DNA of 64,000 nucleotides from an uncultured Flavobacteriaceae bacterium (GTDB lineage: Bacteria > Bacteroidota > Bacteroidia > Flavobacteriales > Flavobacteriaceae), in assembly GCA_938011315.1 (NCBI GenBank), contig CALLUG010000018.1:24226-88225 (forward strand), in the 5' to 3' direction. Of this stretch, positions 8,830 through 17,249 are shown piece by piece. Position numbers and translations under genes: made by a program. How positions within the stretch are numbered: the stretch's first letter is position 1; every line of letters begins with the position of its first letter. The notes under the pieces are model-generated. The model did no database searches and was not told where the DNA came from. It was given only the letters and a program-made list of their open reading frames with translations.

Positions 8830-8929
8830 TATACTAAAATTTTAGGGTTAAAAAGTGTCCAATAAATGCTATAACTTACTGAAATATTGTAATTAACAAA
8901 CATAATATGATAACCTGAACCTGCGAGTG

Positions 8930-9796
8930 TTAAAACGATCCTATAACTCCTATTTGATTTCCTGTAAATGCAAAGTTCCAAGAAATGTATTTTTCTTTTT
9001 TAACTCCCTCATCATAGTGATATGCTTTTTCTTTAAACAAAAACTTGTCGACAGCATCTACAACAGCAATGCTTAACACGGTACTAACGGCAATATCAGT
9101 TAGCCAATGCGCTCCTGCAAACAAGCGAGATACTGGAGCAACAGCACCTAAGGTGTACACAATAGCTTTGTTCCAAGGGTTTTGAAATTGTTTGGCTATA
9201 GAGTGCGCTAGTGTTATGGATAGCACGGTGTGTCCTGAGGGAAAGGAATGAAACTCAGATCTGCCATCCCAAAGTCTAAAATCAGTACTATCTAGGTTAT
9301 CAATATCTTGAGGTCGCGCTCTACCTACTAATGTTTTTGTGAAACTTTGCACAAGTCCTGTAGTAAATGAGGAGGCTATAATTAAAACACTTGTTTTTCG
9401 TATTTTTTCATTTTTTGTAAATAGTCCAAACCCGTAAAGTCCTGCGTTTGCAATAAAATATACTTGTGGGCTTCCAAATCGCGTTCCTGCTTCTTGAAAA
9501 AGATTAGGAACATTGGGCTCGTTACGTAAAAAAACCTCACTAATATCCTCGTCTGCCAATGATAAAGCTAAAGAGCTAAGCACTACAGTTCCTAGAGTTG
9601 TAAAGTCTTTCTTTTTCCAGAATAGGGGTCTAGAAAAAGAATACCCAACTCCCTTAATGCTTTGTTTTAAGTCGTAAAAAGCAAGTTTACCTATAGATGC
9701 TGTGTCTGCTGGTTTTTCTCCTCCTAAAATGCCTTGTGCGTTTATTTTAAAACTGCATAATAGTATGGTTAATACTAAGATTGTTTTTTTTGTCAT
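8930..9796 (-). CDS. PAP2 family phosphatase
   Basis: The 288-residue protein has a signal-like N-terminus (cleavage after KINA) and the three PAP2 phosphatase motifs: KTLVGRARP at 154-162, PSGH at 186-189 and SRLFAGAHWLTD at 223-234, with catalytic His189 and His230. Several hydrophobic segments suggest a membrane or envelope location. PAP2 enzymes remove phosphate from lipid phosphates such as undecaprenyl pyrophosphate or phosphatidic acid; the substrate here is unknown. The start lies 7 bases after the pheT stop, so it is probably co-transcribed with pheT. Confidence 0.9.
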   Translation of the reverse strand: MTKKTILVLTILLCSFKINAQGILGGEKPADTASIGKLAFYDLKQSIKGVGYSFSRPLFWKKKDFTTLGTVVLSSLALSLADEDISEVFLRNEPNVPNLFQEAGTRFGSPQVYFIANAGLYGFGLFTKNEKIRKTSVLIIASSFTTGLVQSFTKTLVGRARPQDIDNLDSTDFRLWDGRSEFHSFPSGHTVLSITLAHSIAKQFQNPWNKAIVYTLGAVAPVSRLFAGAHWLTDIAVSTVLSIAVVDAVDKFLFKEKAYHYDEGVKKEKYISWNFAFTGNQIGVIGSF

Positions 9797-9803
9797 AATA
9801 ATG

Positions 9804-12230
9804 TTATCTTAATTCTGCGCCTAATTGATTTTTAAAATTGCTTTGTAGCTTGTTCATTATTTTATCAATTTGCTTGTCTGTAAGTGTTTTATGTTCGTCT
9901 TGAAATTTAAAACTTATTGCGTAGCTTTTTTTGCCTTTAGGAAGTTTGTCGCCTTCATATACATCAAATAAATTAATGTGTTTTAGGAGTTTCTTTTCAG
10001 ACTGTTTTGCTATAGAGTAAATAGACGAAAAGCTAATGTCTTTATTAACTAATAGGGCGAAGTCACGACGTACTTCTGGATATTTTGAAATGTCTTTAAA
10101 TTTAACCGTATTGTGTTTTATGATATCTAAAATATTGTCCCAGTTAAAATCTGCAAAAAATACATCTTGAGAAATATTAAAATGGCTTAATATTTGTTTT
10201 TTTACGACTCCATATTCTACCAATTGTATTTGTTTAGAACTCGTGCCAACACCTTCATTAAAAATATCATTTTTAAAGGGCTTTTCGGTTAAGTCTGTGA
10301 TCCCTAATCGGTCTAATATTGTGTTTACAATTCCTTTTAAATAAAAGAAATCTGCTTTAACTTGAGGTACACCCCAGTTTTCGTTAGTTGTATTTCCTGT
10401 AATGAATAGTGTAAAGTGCTTTTGTTCCTCACGTTTATCCTTGTATTGATGATAGGTTTTTCCTGTTTCAAACAATTTGAGGTCACTTTGTTTTCTATTA
10501 ATATTATAAGATATAGTTTCTAATCCAGAAAACAACATTGATTGACGCAGTACAGATAAGTCGTTGCTTAGAGGGTTTAATATACTAATATTGTGTTCAT
10601 CTTTAAGTTGTTCACTTAGTGCAATATAATTGGGCGAGCTTAATGAATTTGTCATGATTTCAAAAAAACCTTGTGCAATTAATTGATTGGCTACAATGGT
10701 TTGAATTTTGTAATCTTCAATAGGCGAAATGTTAGAGATGGAAGCGTTTAGCTTATTCGTTGTAGCAATATTGTTATAGCCGTACACACGCAAAATTTCT
10801 TCTATAATATCGGCTTCACGTTGTACATCGTTTCTGTATGCAGGTACGGTAAGGCCTAAACCTGTTTCTGTAACATTATTTATTTTTATGTCTAAAGATG
10901 TTAGAATACTCTTTATGGTTTCTGTAGAAATGTCTTGACCGATAAGGTTTTTTGCATTTTCAAAACTAAAGCGTACTTGAAAATCTTCTATTTTATTTGG
11001 ATATAAATCCACAATATCGCTAGTAATTTCTCCACCGGCAATATCTTGTATTAGTAAGGCAGCTCTTTTAAGTGCGTACTCTGTAATGTTTGGGTCAACA
11101 CCTCGTTCAAACCTGAATGATGCGTCTGTGCTTAGTCCGTGACGCTTTGCTGTTTTGCGAATACTAACAGGATTAAAATAAGCACTTTCTAAAAAAACAC
11201 CAGTTGTATTTTTGGTTATTCCAGAATTTAATCCACCAAAAACTCCTGCAATACAAAGCGGCTTGTTGGCATCACAAATCATGAGGTCTTCTTCGTGCAA
11301 ATCTCGTTCGATACCATCTAGAGTTGTAAATTTTGTTCCTGTTTTTAAGGTTTTAACTTCAATCGTATTTCTTTCAATATTATGGCTATCAAAGGCGTGG
11401 AGGGGTTGTCCGAGTTCGTGCAGTACATAGTTAGTTGCATCTACAATATTATTAATAGGGCTTAGACCTATGGCTTTTAGCCTGTTTTGTAGCCACTGTG
11501 GGGAGTCCTCAACTTTAATACCAGAAATGGTTAGTCCACAGTAGCGTGGTGCTAGTTCTTTGTTAAGAACATTAATATCTATCTTTAACGTTCTGTTTTC
11601 TACATGAAAAGCACTTACCGAAGGGGTAATTAATTCTTTTTTAATTTGCTGTTGTACGAGTCCTGCTTTTAGGTCTCTTGCCACGCCTAGATGGCTCATT
11701 GCGTCTGCACGGTTTGGTGTTAGCCCAATTTCAAAAACAGTATCATTTTCAATGTCAAAAACTTCAGAGGCTTTAGTTCCTACCTTGCTACTAGGATCTA
11801 GTACCATAATGCCATCGTGAGATTTTCCTAATCCCAATTCGTCTTCGGCGCATACCATACCTTGGCTTTCCTCACCTCTAATTTTTCCTTTTTTAATTGT
11901 CCAAGGAGATCCATTTTCGTCGTATAAGGTAGTTCCTATAGTGGCAACGGCAACTTTTTGACCTGCTTCTATGTTAGGAGCACCACATACAATTTGTAGT
12001 TTTTTTTCTAACCCTATGTCTATAGTTGTTACTTTTAGTCGATCTGCATTTGGATGCTGTACGCAGGTTAATACTTCGCCGACAAGCACTCCTTCTAAGC
12101 CTCCTTTTACGGATTGATAGTTGCTAATTCCCTCAACTTCTAAACCTAGGTCGGTTAGTAATTCACTTGTTTTGTCGATACTCAAATCGATATTAATAAA
12201 CTGTTTAAGCCAGTTGTATGAAATTTTCAT
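9804..12230 (-). CDS. pheT: Phenylalanine--tRNA ligase beta subunit
   Basis: The 808-residue protein has the full bacterial PheT architecture. It starts MKISYNWLKQFI, followed by a tRNA-binding (EMAP-like) domain at about 40-150 containing HPNADRLKVTTIDIG. The B3/4 editing domain is at about 210-370, the B5 domain at about 400-475, the core domain follows, and the anticodon-binding FDX-ACB domain is at about 715-808 (KYPEVRRDFALLV start). It pairs with PheS, which is not in this window, to form the alpha2-beta2 enzyme charging tRNA-Phe. A -7 element lies 27 nt upstream. The length is normal. Confidence 0.97.
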   Translation of the reverse strand: MKISYNWLKQFINIDLSIDKTSELLTDLGLEVEGISNYQSVKGGLEGVLVGEVLTCVQHPNADRLKVTTIDIGLEKKLQIVCGAPNIEAGQKVAVATIGTTLYDENGSPWTIKKGKIRGEESQGMVCAEDELGLGKSHDGIMVLDPSSKVGTKASEVFDIENDTVFEIGLTPNRADAMSHLGVARDLKAGLVQQQIKKELITPSVSAFHVENRTLKIDINVLNKELAPRYCGLTISGIKVEDSPQWLQNRLKAIGLSPINNIVDATNYVLHELGQPLHAFDSHNIERNTIEVKTLKTGTKFTTLDGIERDLHEEDLMICDANKPLCIAGVFGGLNSGITKNTTGVFLESAYFNPVSIRKTAKRHGLSTDASFRFERGVDPNITEYALKRAALLIQDIAGGEITSDIVDLYPNKIEDFQVRFSFENAKNLIGQDISTETIKSILTSLDIKINNVTETGLGLTVPAYRNDVQREADIIEEILRVYGYNNIATTNKLNASISNISPIEDYKIQTIVANQLIAQGFFEIMTNSLSSPNYIALSEQLKDEHNISILNPLSNDLSVLRQSMLFSGLETISYNINRKQSDLKLFETGKTYHQYKDKREEQKHFTLFITGNTTNENWGVPQVKADFFYLKGIVNTILDRLGITDLTEKPFKNDIFNEGVGTSSKQIQLVEYGVVKKQILSHFNISQDVFFADFNWDNILDIIKHNTVKFKDISKYPEVRRDFALLVNKDISFSSIYSIAKQSEKKLLKHINLFDVYEGDKLPKGKKSYAISFKFQDEHKTLTDKQIDKIMNKLQSNFKNQLGAELR

Positions 12231-12256
12231 TCTTAAAAAAATGGTTTTTTAATTTG

Positions 12257-12264
12257 CAAATATA
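12257..12264 (-). promoter_or_regulatory. -7 promoter element (TATATTTG) for pheT
   Basis: Exact TAnnTTTG match on the minus strand, 27 nt before the pheT start. Confidence 0.5.
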
Positions 12265-12418
12265 CTAATACTTGTTTGCTTAAAACGTGATAAAAAGGTT
12301 TTTTATACATCTGTTTTTGTTTTGTTTTTTGCATATAACATATTGATTAACATTGTTTTAAAATATTAATAGCTATAGTTGTGAGTTCTAAGTTTTTTAT
12401 AGTTAAACGACTAGGTGA

Positions 12419-12985
12419 TTATACCTCGTTGTATCTAAAGCAATTTACCTCATGATCGTTTATCATTCCTGTTGCTTGCATGTGGGCATAGATAACTGTA
12501 GAACCAACAAATTTAAAGCCTCGTTGTTTTAAATCTTTGCTAACAGCATCACTTAGAGGTGTATTGGCAGGTGTATCTTTGTAGGACTTAAATTTGTTTT
12601 TTACTGGCTTATGGTTTACAAAACTCCAAATATATGTGCTAAAACTTCCAAACTCCTTTTGAATTTCAATAAAAGCCTTTGCATTGGTAATCGTTGCATT
12701 TATTTTTAACTTATTGCGTATAATTCCTGCGTTATGAAGTAGCTCGTCAATTTTGTCTTGCTTGTATTGACTTATTTTTTTGTAATCAAAATCATCAAAA
12801 GCAGCTCTAAAATTTTCTCGTTTTCGCAAAATAGTAATCCAACTTAAACCAGCTTGAAATGTTTCTAAAATTAAAAATTCAAAAAGCTTGGCGTCATCCT
12901 TAACAGGGACACCCCATTCTAAATCATGATAAGCTTCATATAAAGAATCTCCTAAGCACCAACCACATCGATGTTTTATAGTCAT
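12419..12985 (-). CDS. tag: DNA-3-methyladenine glycosylase I
   Basis: The 188-residue protein starts at the ATG 12983-12985 (MTIKHRCGWC). A longer frame to 13018 exists, but family members begin near the CGWC block. The Tag signature is complete: RCGWC, YHDLEWGVPVKDDAKLFEFL, ETFQAGLSWITILRKRENFR, and the C-terminal KFVGSTVIYAHMQATGMINDH block, with the zinc-binding Cys/His residues at both ends. The enzyme excises 3-methyladenine from alkylated DNA in base excision repair. It is a single gene, divergent from a thioredoxin-like gene. Confidence 0.95.
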   Translation of the reverse strand: MTIKHRCGWCLGDSLYEAYHDLEWGVPVKDDAKLFEFLILETFQAGLSWITILRKRENFRAAFDDFDYKKISQYKQDKIDELLHNAGIIRNKLKINATITNAKAFIEIQKEFGSFSTYIWSFVNHKPVKNKFKSYKDTPANTPLSDAVSKDLKQRGFKFVGSTVIYAHMQATGMINDHEVNCFRYNEV

Positions 12986-13090
12986 TATTTTGAAAGTTTT
13001 AAGCATAAAAATAGACATAATTTATGACAAAATATAGAAGTCTTTTTAAAAATATAAATTGTATTTTTCAAAACCAAAAATTAGATAACA

Positions 13091-13690
13091 ATGGACACTC
13101 TTATACAACAAAGCCTTAAACACAGTATGTCTTACCAAGACTATAAAGATTTGGTGGCAAAAATGACCTCAGAAAATTCTACAACAGGTAGTGTAAAAAC
13201 ACAGGCCTTGGCCGACTATACAAAGCTTAACGACAGGCGTATGAAACGCTGGGACAAAACAGTAAAAATACCTCAAGAGATTAAGGATAAAATAATGACT
13301 TTTAAGACCAAAATAACTTGGTTAATCCTTACAGAAAGTTGGTGTGGAGACGCGGCTCATATTATGCCGGTGATTAATAAAATTGCAGAACTAAATGCCA
13401 ATATTAGTTACAGTGTTGTACTACGTGATGATAATGACGCACTAATGAATCAGTTTTTAACAAACGGAGGCAAAGCCATTCCTAAGTTGTTAATGATTGA
13501 TGATGCTTCTAACAATGTGCTAAATACCTTTGGTCCTCGTCCCTCTGAAGCAACTAAGATGGTAAACGACTATAAGCAAACACACGGTAAGCTAACACCA
13601 GAGTTTAAAGAGGACTTACAAGTTTGGTATAACAAAAATAAAGGGCAAGACATTATTAATGACTTGGTAAATATGCTTGACGAACTTTAA
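13091..13690 (+). CDS. Thioredoxin-like family protein with a single active-site cysteine
   Basis: The 199-residue protein has a thioredoxin-like fold in its second half, with the active-site-like block LTESWCGDAAHIMPVINKIAE and a cis-Pro region GGKAIPKLLMID. The usual CxxC is reduced to one cysteine (WCGDA), a pattern common in a flavobacterial family labelled simply 'thioredoxin family protein'. No signal peptide is visible, so it is probably cytosolic. With only one cysteine a monothiol or non-redox role is likely; this is inference. The gene stands alone, followed by a 600-base gap. Confidence 0.85.
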   Translation: MDTLIQQSLKHSMSYQDYKDLVAKMTSENSTTGSVKTQALADYTKLNDRRMKRWDKTVKIPQEIKDKIMTFKTKITWLILTESWCGDAAHIMPVINKIAELNANISYSVVLRDDNDALMNQFLTNGGKAIPKLLMIDDASNNVLNTFGPRPSEATKMVNDYKQTHGKLTPEFKEDLQVWYNKNKGQDIINDLVNMLDEL

Positions 13691-13811
13691 AAACTACAGT
13701 CAATTCTTTTGGTTACAAATGAGTTTAGTGAAAATAAGATGTGCTTTTAGCACGCTAACAGTTGAATGTATTAAGTCGTAAAAGGCTTACATTACATTAG
13801 TTTAAAATGTA

Positions 13812-13819
13812 TATATTTG
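13812..13819 (+). promoter_or_regulatory. -7 promoter element (TATATTTG) ahead of the candidate small RNA
   Basis: Exact TAnnTTTG match inside the 600-base gap before ruvC. It lies 470 nt from the ruvC start, and no open reading frame begins just after it, so it suits an untranslated transcript better than ruvC. Confidence 0.35.
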
Positions 13820-13825
13820 CGCATT

Positions 13826-14008
13826 ATCTTACTAAAGAGATAGAGTATTAAAAAAAATAGAGGCATTAAGTACATAAGAAATGCTGTAAAAAAGGTATTT
13901 TTTATAATTAAAATGTTGTGTTGTTCTCAAGATAATCGTCTTGAGATGTAGTAAGTAACGTCTTAATATACGCTACTTACCAATGAAAGGCTTTCCTTTT
14001 TTCTTACA
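13826..14008 (+). ncRNA. Candidate structured small RNA
   Basis: No coding frame is present here. A perfect 8-bp hairpin (TCTCAAGA/TCTTGAGA, 6-base loop) lies at 13925-13946. A 10-bp hairpin with one mismatch (GTAAGTAACG/CGCTACTTAC) follows at 13951-13980. A short hairpin AAAGG/CCTTT then runs into six T at 13986-14002. The run AAAAAAGG near 13890 can pair with CCTTTTTT at 13995, closing the two inner hairpins. A -7 element sits at 13812, with expected transcription from about 13826. A 6S-like or other regulatory RNA is possible, but I cannot identify a family. AT-rich DNA makes some pairing likely by chance; the GC-containing hairpins are the stronger part. Confidence 0.35.
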
Positions 14009-14062
14009 TTAAGAAAATTGGGATGCTTTTTTGTTTTTAGAGTTAATATAAACGAGTTATAT

Positions 14063-14090
14063 AGCTCATTTTGAGTAATATTGGTATAAT
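14063..14090 (+). repeat. Dispersed intergenic repeat, copy B
   Basis: Reads GCTCATTTTGAGTAATATTG then GTATAAT, matching the blocks CTCATTTT and ATTGGTATAA shared with the other copies. Confidence 0.45.
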
Positions 14091-14137
14091 CTTTACTTAA
14101 AACAATCAAGGCTCAAAACACTAGGAATACCAATTAG

Positions 14138-14165
14138 GACTCATTTTAAATACCAATTGGTATCA
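14138..14165 (+). repeat. Dispersed intergenic repeat, copy C, with palindrome
   Basis: Reads GACTCATTTTAAATACCAAT then TGGTATCA. The end forms the perfect 14-base palindrome ATACCAATTGGTAT at 14150-14163, and a partial inverted copy (AATACCAATTAG) precedes it. It lies 50 bases after copy B. Confidence 0.5.
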
Positions 14166-14290
14166 ACTAGAAATAACCAAGACTTATACAAAGGTTAATA
14201 GACTGCAAATACGTTGCTGTTTTTATACAAGACCGTTATAATAATAGTATATTGCAGTTTAAATGGCTTTAAAGTATAGTAACATCGGTT

Positions 14291-14845
14291 ATGAGTAAAG
14301 AGCAAATTATTTTAGGCATAGATCCTGGTACAACAATTATGGGTTTTGGACTTATAAGGGTTGTTAATAAAACGATGGAGTTTATTCAGCTTAATGAATT
14401 GAATTTATCAAAATATAACGACCATTACCTAAAACTAAAACTCATTTTTGAGCGTACTATTGAGTTAATTGATACTCATCATCCAGATGAGATTGCTATA
14501 GAAGCTCCATTTTTTGGTAAAAACGTGCAAAGTATGCTTAAGCTAGGTCGTGCACAAGGGGTTGCTATGGCTGCAGGTTTGTCTCGAGAGATACCAATTA
14601 CAGAATATTTGCCTAAAAAAATAAAAATGGCAATTACAGGCAACGGAAATGCTAGTAAGGAGCAAGTGGCAAAAATGCTACAAAGTATGCTAAAACTAAA
14701 GACATTGCCCAAAAACCTAGATGCTACAGATGGCCTAGCAGCTGCCGTATGTCATTTTTATAACGCAACAAGAGTTACTGTTGGGAAAACTTATTCTGGT
14801 TGGGATAGTTTTGTAAAACAAAATGAAAAACGCATAAAAAAATAA
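14291..14845 (+). CDS. ruvC: Crossover junction endodeoxyribonuclease RuvC
   Basis: The 184-residue protein has the RuvC catalytic set: Asp11 in LGIDPGTT, Glu71 in EIAIEAPFFGKN, and Asp144/Asp147 in LDATDGLAAAVCHF. The conserved KLGRAQGVAMAA block is also present. It resolves Holliday junctions by symmetric cleavage with RuvAB during homologous recombination. ruvA and ruvB are not in this window, which is usual in flavobacteria. hemW follows 37 bases later on the same strand and is likely co-transcribed. The start is ATG, and the length is slightly longer than in E. coli. Confidence 0.96.
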   Translation: MSKEQIILGIDPGTTIMGFGLIRVVNKTMEFIQLNELNLSKYNDHYLKLKLIFERTIELIDTHHPDEIAIEAPFFGKNVQSMLKLGRAQGVAMAAGLSREIPITEYLPKKIKMAITGNGNASKEQVAKMLQSMLKLKTLPKNLDATDGLAAAVCHFYNATRVTVGKTYSGWDSFVKQNEKRIKK

Positions 14846-14882
14846 AGCAATAGCGTTCTAACAATAATAAAAAAACAAAATT

Positions 14883-16010
14883 ATCGCAGGTATTTATATT
14901 CATATTCCGTTTTGTAAACAAGCGTGCTTTTATTGCGATTTCCATTTTTCGACCGTATTGCACAAAAAAGAAACACTACTTAATAGCCTAGTAAGGGAGT
15001 TACAGCTTAGAAAAAACGAATTAAAAAGCTATAGTATAGAAACCATTTATTTTGGAGGTGGTACGCCAAGCATATTAAGTGCCAAACAATTACAACAGCT
15101 ACTTGATGTGGTGTATCAAAACTATAAAGTATCTAAAACTCCAGAGATTACCCTAGAGGCTAACCCCGATGATTTGTGTGAGGCTACTATTGTAGAACTA
15201 TCACAAACCCCAATAAATAGATTAAGCATTGGTGTGCAATCGTTTTTTGAAGATGACCTAAAAACAATGAATCGCGCGCACAATGCCAAACAAGCCAAAC
15301 ACTCCTTGAAGTTGGCAAAACAATATTTTGATAATATAACGATAGACCTAATTTATGGAATTCCTAATATGAGTTTGCAAAAATGGAATGATAACCTACA
15401 AATTGCGTTTAATATGCAGGTTAAGCATATATCTAGCTATGCCCTAACTGTAGAACCTAAAACGGCATTGAACACCTTTATAAAAAAAGGGCAGTACCCC
15501 AAAATAAATGATGAGCTAACATTAGCACATTTTAAGCATTTAGTAGCAACAACACAAGCAGAAGGGTTTGTACATTATGAAACTTCAAATTTTGGAAAGC
15601 CACACTATTTTTCCAAACACAACACAGCATACTGGCAAGGAAAAGCCTATATGGGTATAGGGCCATCGGCACACTCATTTATAGATAATCAACGCAGCTG
15701 GAATGTTGCTAACAATACAAAATACCTACAGGGCATAAGCCAAAATAAAATCCCCAATACCACTGAAACCTTATCTACCAACGATTGCTTTAACGAGTAC
15801 GTTATGACGGGATTAAGAACAATTTGGGGCATCTCTTTACATAAAATTACAACTGAGTATGGGCCTGAGTATACATCTCATTTACTAGCGTCTGCAAAAG
15901 TTTTTATAAACAAAAAATTGCTTCAAGTATTAGATACAGATACGATTATAGCAAGCCCAAAAGGAAAGTTTTTAATAGACGGTATTGCTTCACAATTATT
16001 TAAGATTTAA
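14883..16010 (+). CDS. hemW: Radical SAM heme chaperone HemW, non-canonical start
   Basis: The frame encodes IAGIYIHIPFCKQACFYCDF with the radical SAM cluster cysteines CxxxCxxC at residues 11, 15 and 18. The HemW/HemN core follows (YFGGGTPSILS, EANPDD, RLSIGVQSF, DLIYGIPNMS, GIGPSAHSF). HemW carries heme for insertion into respiratory proteins and is often mislabelled coproporphyrinogen oxidase. The in-frame stop upstream is TAA at 14868-14870. Between it and the cysteine motif there is no ATG, GTG or TTG, only AAA AAC AAA ATT ATC GCA GGT. Homologues start M-A-G-I-Y, so ATC at 14883 (or ATT at 14880) takes the place of the start codon. The first in-frame TTG, at 14958, would delete the cluster motif. 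Confidence 0.88.
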   Translation: MAGIYIHIPFCKQACFYCDFHFSTVLHKKETLLNSLVRELQLRKNELKSYSIETIYFGGGTPSILSAKQLQQLLDVVYQNYKVSKTPEITLEANPDDLCEATIVELSQTPINRLSIGVQSFFEDDLKTMNRAHNAKQAKHSLKLAKQYFDNITIDLIYGIPNMSLQKWNDNLQIAFNMQVKHISSYALTVEPKTALNTFIKKGQYPKINDELTLAHFKHLVATTQAEGFVHYETSNFGKPHYFSKHNTAYWQGKAYMGIGPSAHSFIDNQRSWNVANNTKYLQGISQNKIPNTTETLSTNDCFNEYVMTGLRTIWGISLHKITTEYGPEYTSHLLASAKVFINKKLLQVLDTDTIIASPKGKFLIDGIASQLFKI

Positions 16011-16023
16011 TTACCTTTGAATT

Positions 16024-16782
16024 GTGAAAACGACAATCCACTACAAATCAAAGGTCTATTGTGTTGATTTATCGCAACCTATCGATATTTCTATACCTGT
16101 AAAAGATTCAAAAAAAAGTATTAGCGCTTGGTCTATAAAAAAACCAAAAATAAAACCTGTGCAATTAGGCAAATGGATAGGTAGTATTAAGCAAGGTGCA
16201 AAAGTCAATTTTAATAGCATAAAGTTTAGCCCCCATGCACATGGAACGCATACAGAGTGCGTAGGGCATATTACAAAAGCCTTTTATTCTGTAAATAAGC
16301 AATTACAAAAGTATTTTTTTTTAGCAGAATTAATAAGCATCACACCTCAAAAGCGAAAAGAAGACTTAGTCATCTTTAAAGCCCAGCTAGAGTCTGCTTT
16401 AAAAAATAGCGACAAACCAGAAGCTGTTATTATAAAAACACAGCCTAATACAATAGATAAACTAAATAAACAATATACAAATACCAATCCTCCTTACATC
16501 TTAGAAGAAGCCATGATATACCTAAAAGACATAGGTGTTAAGCATTTACTAATAGATTTGCCAAGCGTAGATAAAGAAAAGGATCAGGGTAAGCTTTTGG
16601 CCCACAATGCTTTTTGGAATACTGTAGGCAAAATTAGGCTAGACGCTACAATTACCGAGCTTATTTTTGTACCTGATACCTTAGAAGACGGCAAGTATAT
16701 TTTAAATTTGCAGGTAGCAGCTTTTGATAATAACGCAAGCCCAAGCAGACCAGTATTATACAAACCAATAACACACAAATGA
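16024..16782 (+). CDS. Cyclase family protein (kynurenine formamidase-like)
   Basis: The 252-residue protein starts at a GTG and has the cyclase-family metal-binding motif HAHGTHTECVGH. It begins with the family's typical LSQPIDISIPV segment and has a later LIDLPSVDKEKDQGKLLAHNAFW block. The superfamily includes metal-dependent kynurenine formamidases and polyketide-type 'cyclases'. No tryptophan-degradation gene adjoins it, so the substrate is unknown. It lies 13 bases after hemW and overlaps the next gene by 4 bases (ATGA), so it is part of a ruvC-hemW-cyclase-MmcQ run. Confidence 0.86.
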   Translation: MKTTIHYKSKVYCVDLSQPIDISIPVKDSKKSISAWSIKKPKIKPVQLGKWIGSIKQGAKVNFNSIKFSPHAHGTHTECVGHITKAFYSVNKQLQKYFFLAELISITPQKRKEDLVIFKAQLESALKNSDKPEAVIIKTQPNTIDKLNKQYTNTNPPYILEEAMIYLKDIGVKHLLIDLPSVDKEKDQGKLLAHNAFWNTVGKIRLDATITELIFVPDTLEDGKYILNLQVAAFDNNASPSRPVLYKPITHK

Positions 16783-17150
16783 CCATCGATACGCTAAGAG
16801 ACTATTGCTTAAAAAAACAAGATACGAAAGAGAGCTTTCCGTTTGATGATCATATATTGGTGTTTAAAGTTTTAGGAAAACTGTTCTTATTGGTGTCATT
16901 AAAAAAATGGGAGGAAGGTTACCCTGCTATTAATGTAAAGTGCAATCCAGACTATGCTATTGAGTTAAGAGCTAAATATAACAATATTACCCCTGGTTTT
17001 CATATGAATAAAAAACACTGGAATACTATAGCACTCAATACAGGAGACCTGTCTGCTCAATTCGTGTTTGAACTAATAGACCATTCTTATTACAGCGTTA
17101 TAAAAACAATGTCCAAGGCTGCTAGAAACAAGTTTAAAACAACAAATTGA
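16779..17150 (+). CDS. MmcQ/YjbR family protein
   Basis: The 123-residue protein matches the MmcQ/YjbR fold: TKESFPFDDHILVFKVLGK at the N-terminus, then the lysine/tryptophan-rich INVKCNPDYAIELRAKYNNI block and a GFHMNKKHWNTIAL block. The length is normal. It is a small cytosolic protein with a CyaY-like alpha/beta fold; DNA binding has been suggested for the family but the role is unsettled. Its start overlaps the cyclase gene's stop by 4 bases, so the two are translationally coupled. Confidence 0.9.
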   Translation: MTIDTLRDYCLKKQDTKESFPFDDHILVFKVLGKLFLLVSLKKWEEGYPAINVKCNPDYAIELRAKYNNITPGFHMNKKHWNTIALNTGDLSAQFVFELIDHSYYSVIKTMSKAARNKFKTTN

Positions 17151-17249
17151 ATGATTGATAAAAACTAATAATGCTAATAATGGTTAATAGTTTTTTATTA
17201 TTTTTTAAAAAAAGTAGTATCTTTCACATTCAAAAAATAACTTATTGCG

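Larger units (their letters stand above)
14009..14290. other. Gap before ruvC
   Basis: Apart from the two repeat copies (14063-14090, 14138-14165), no gene or clear promoter was found. The ruvC leader lacks an exact TAnnTTTG. Confidence 0.4.
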
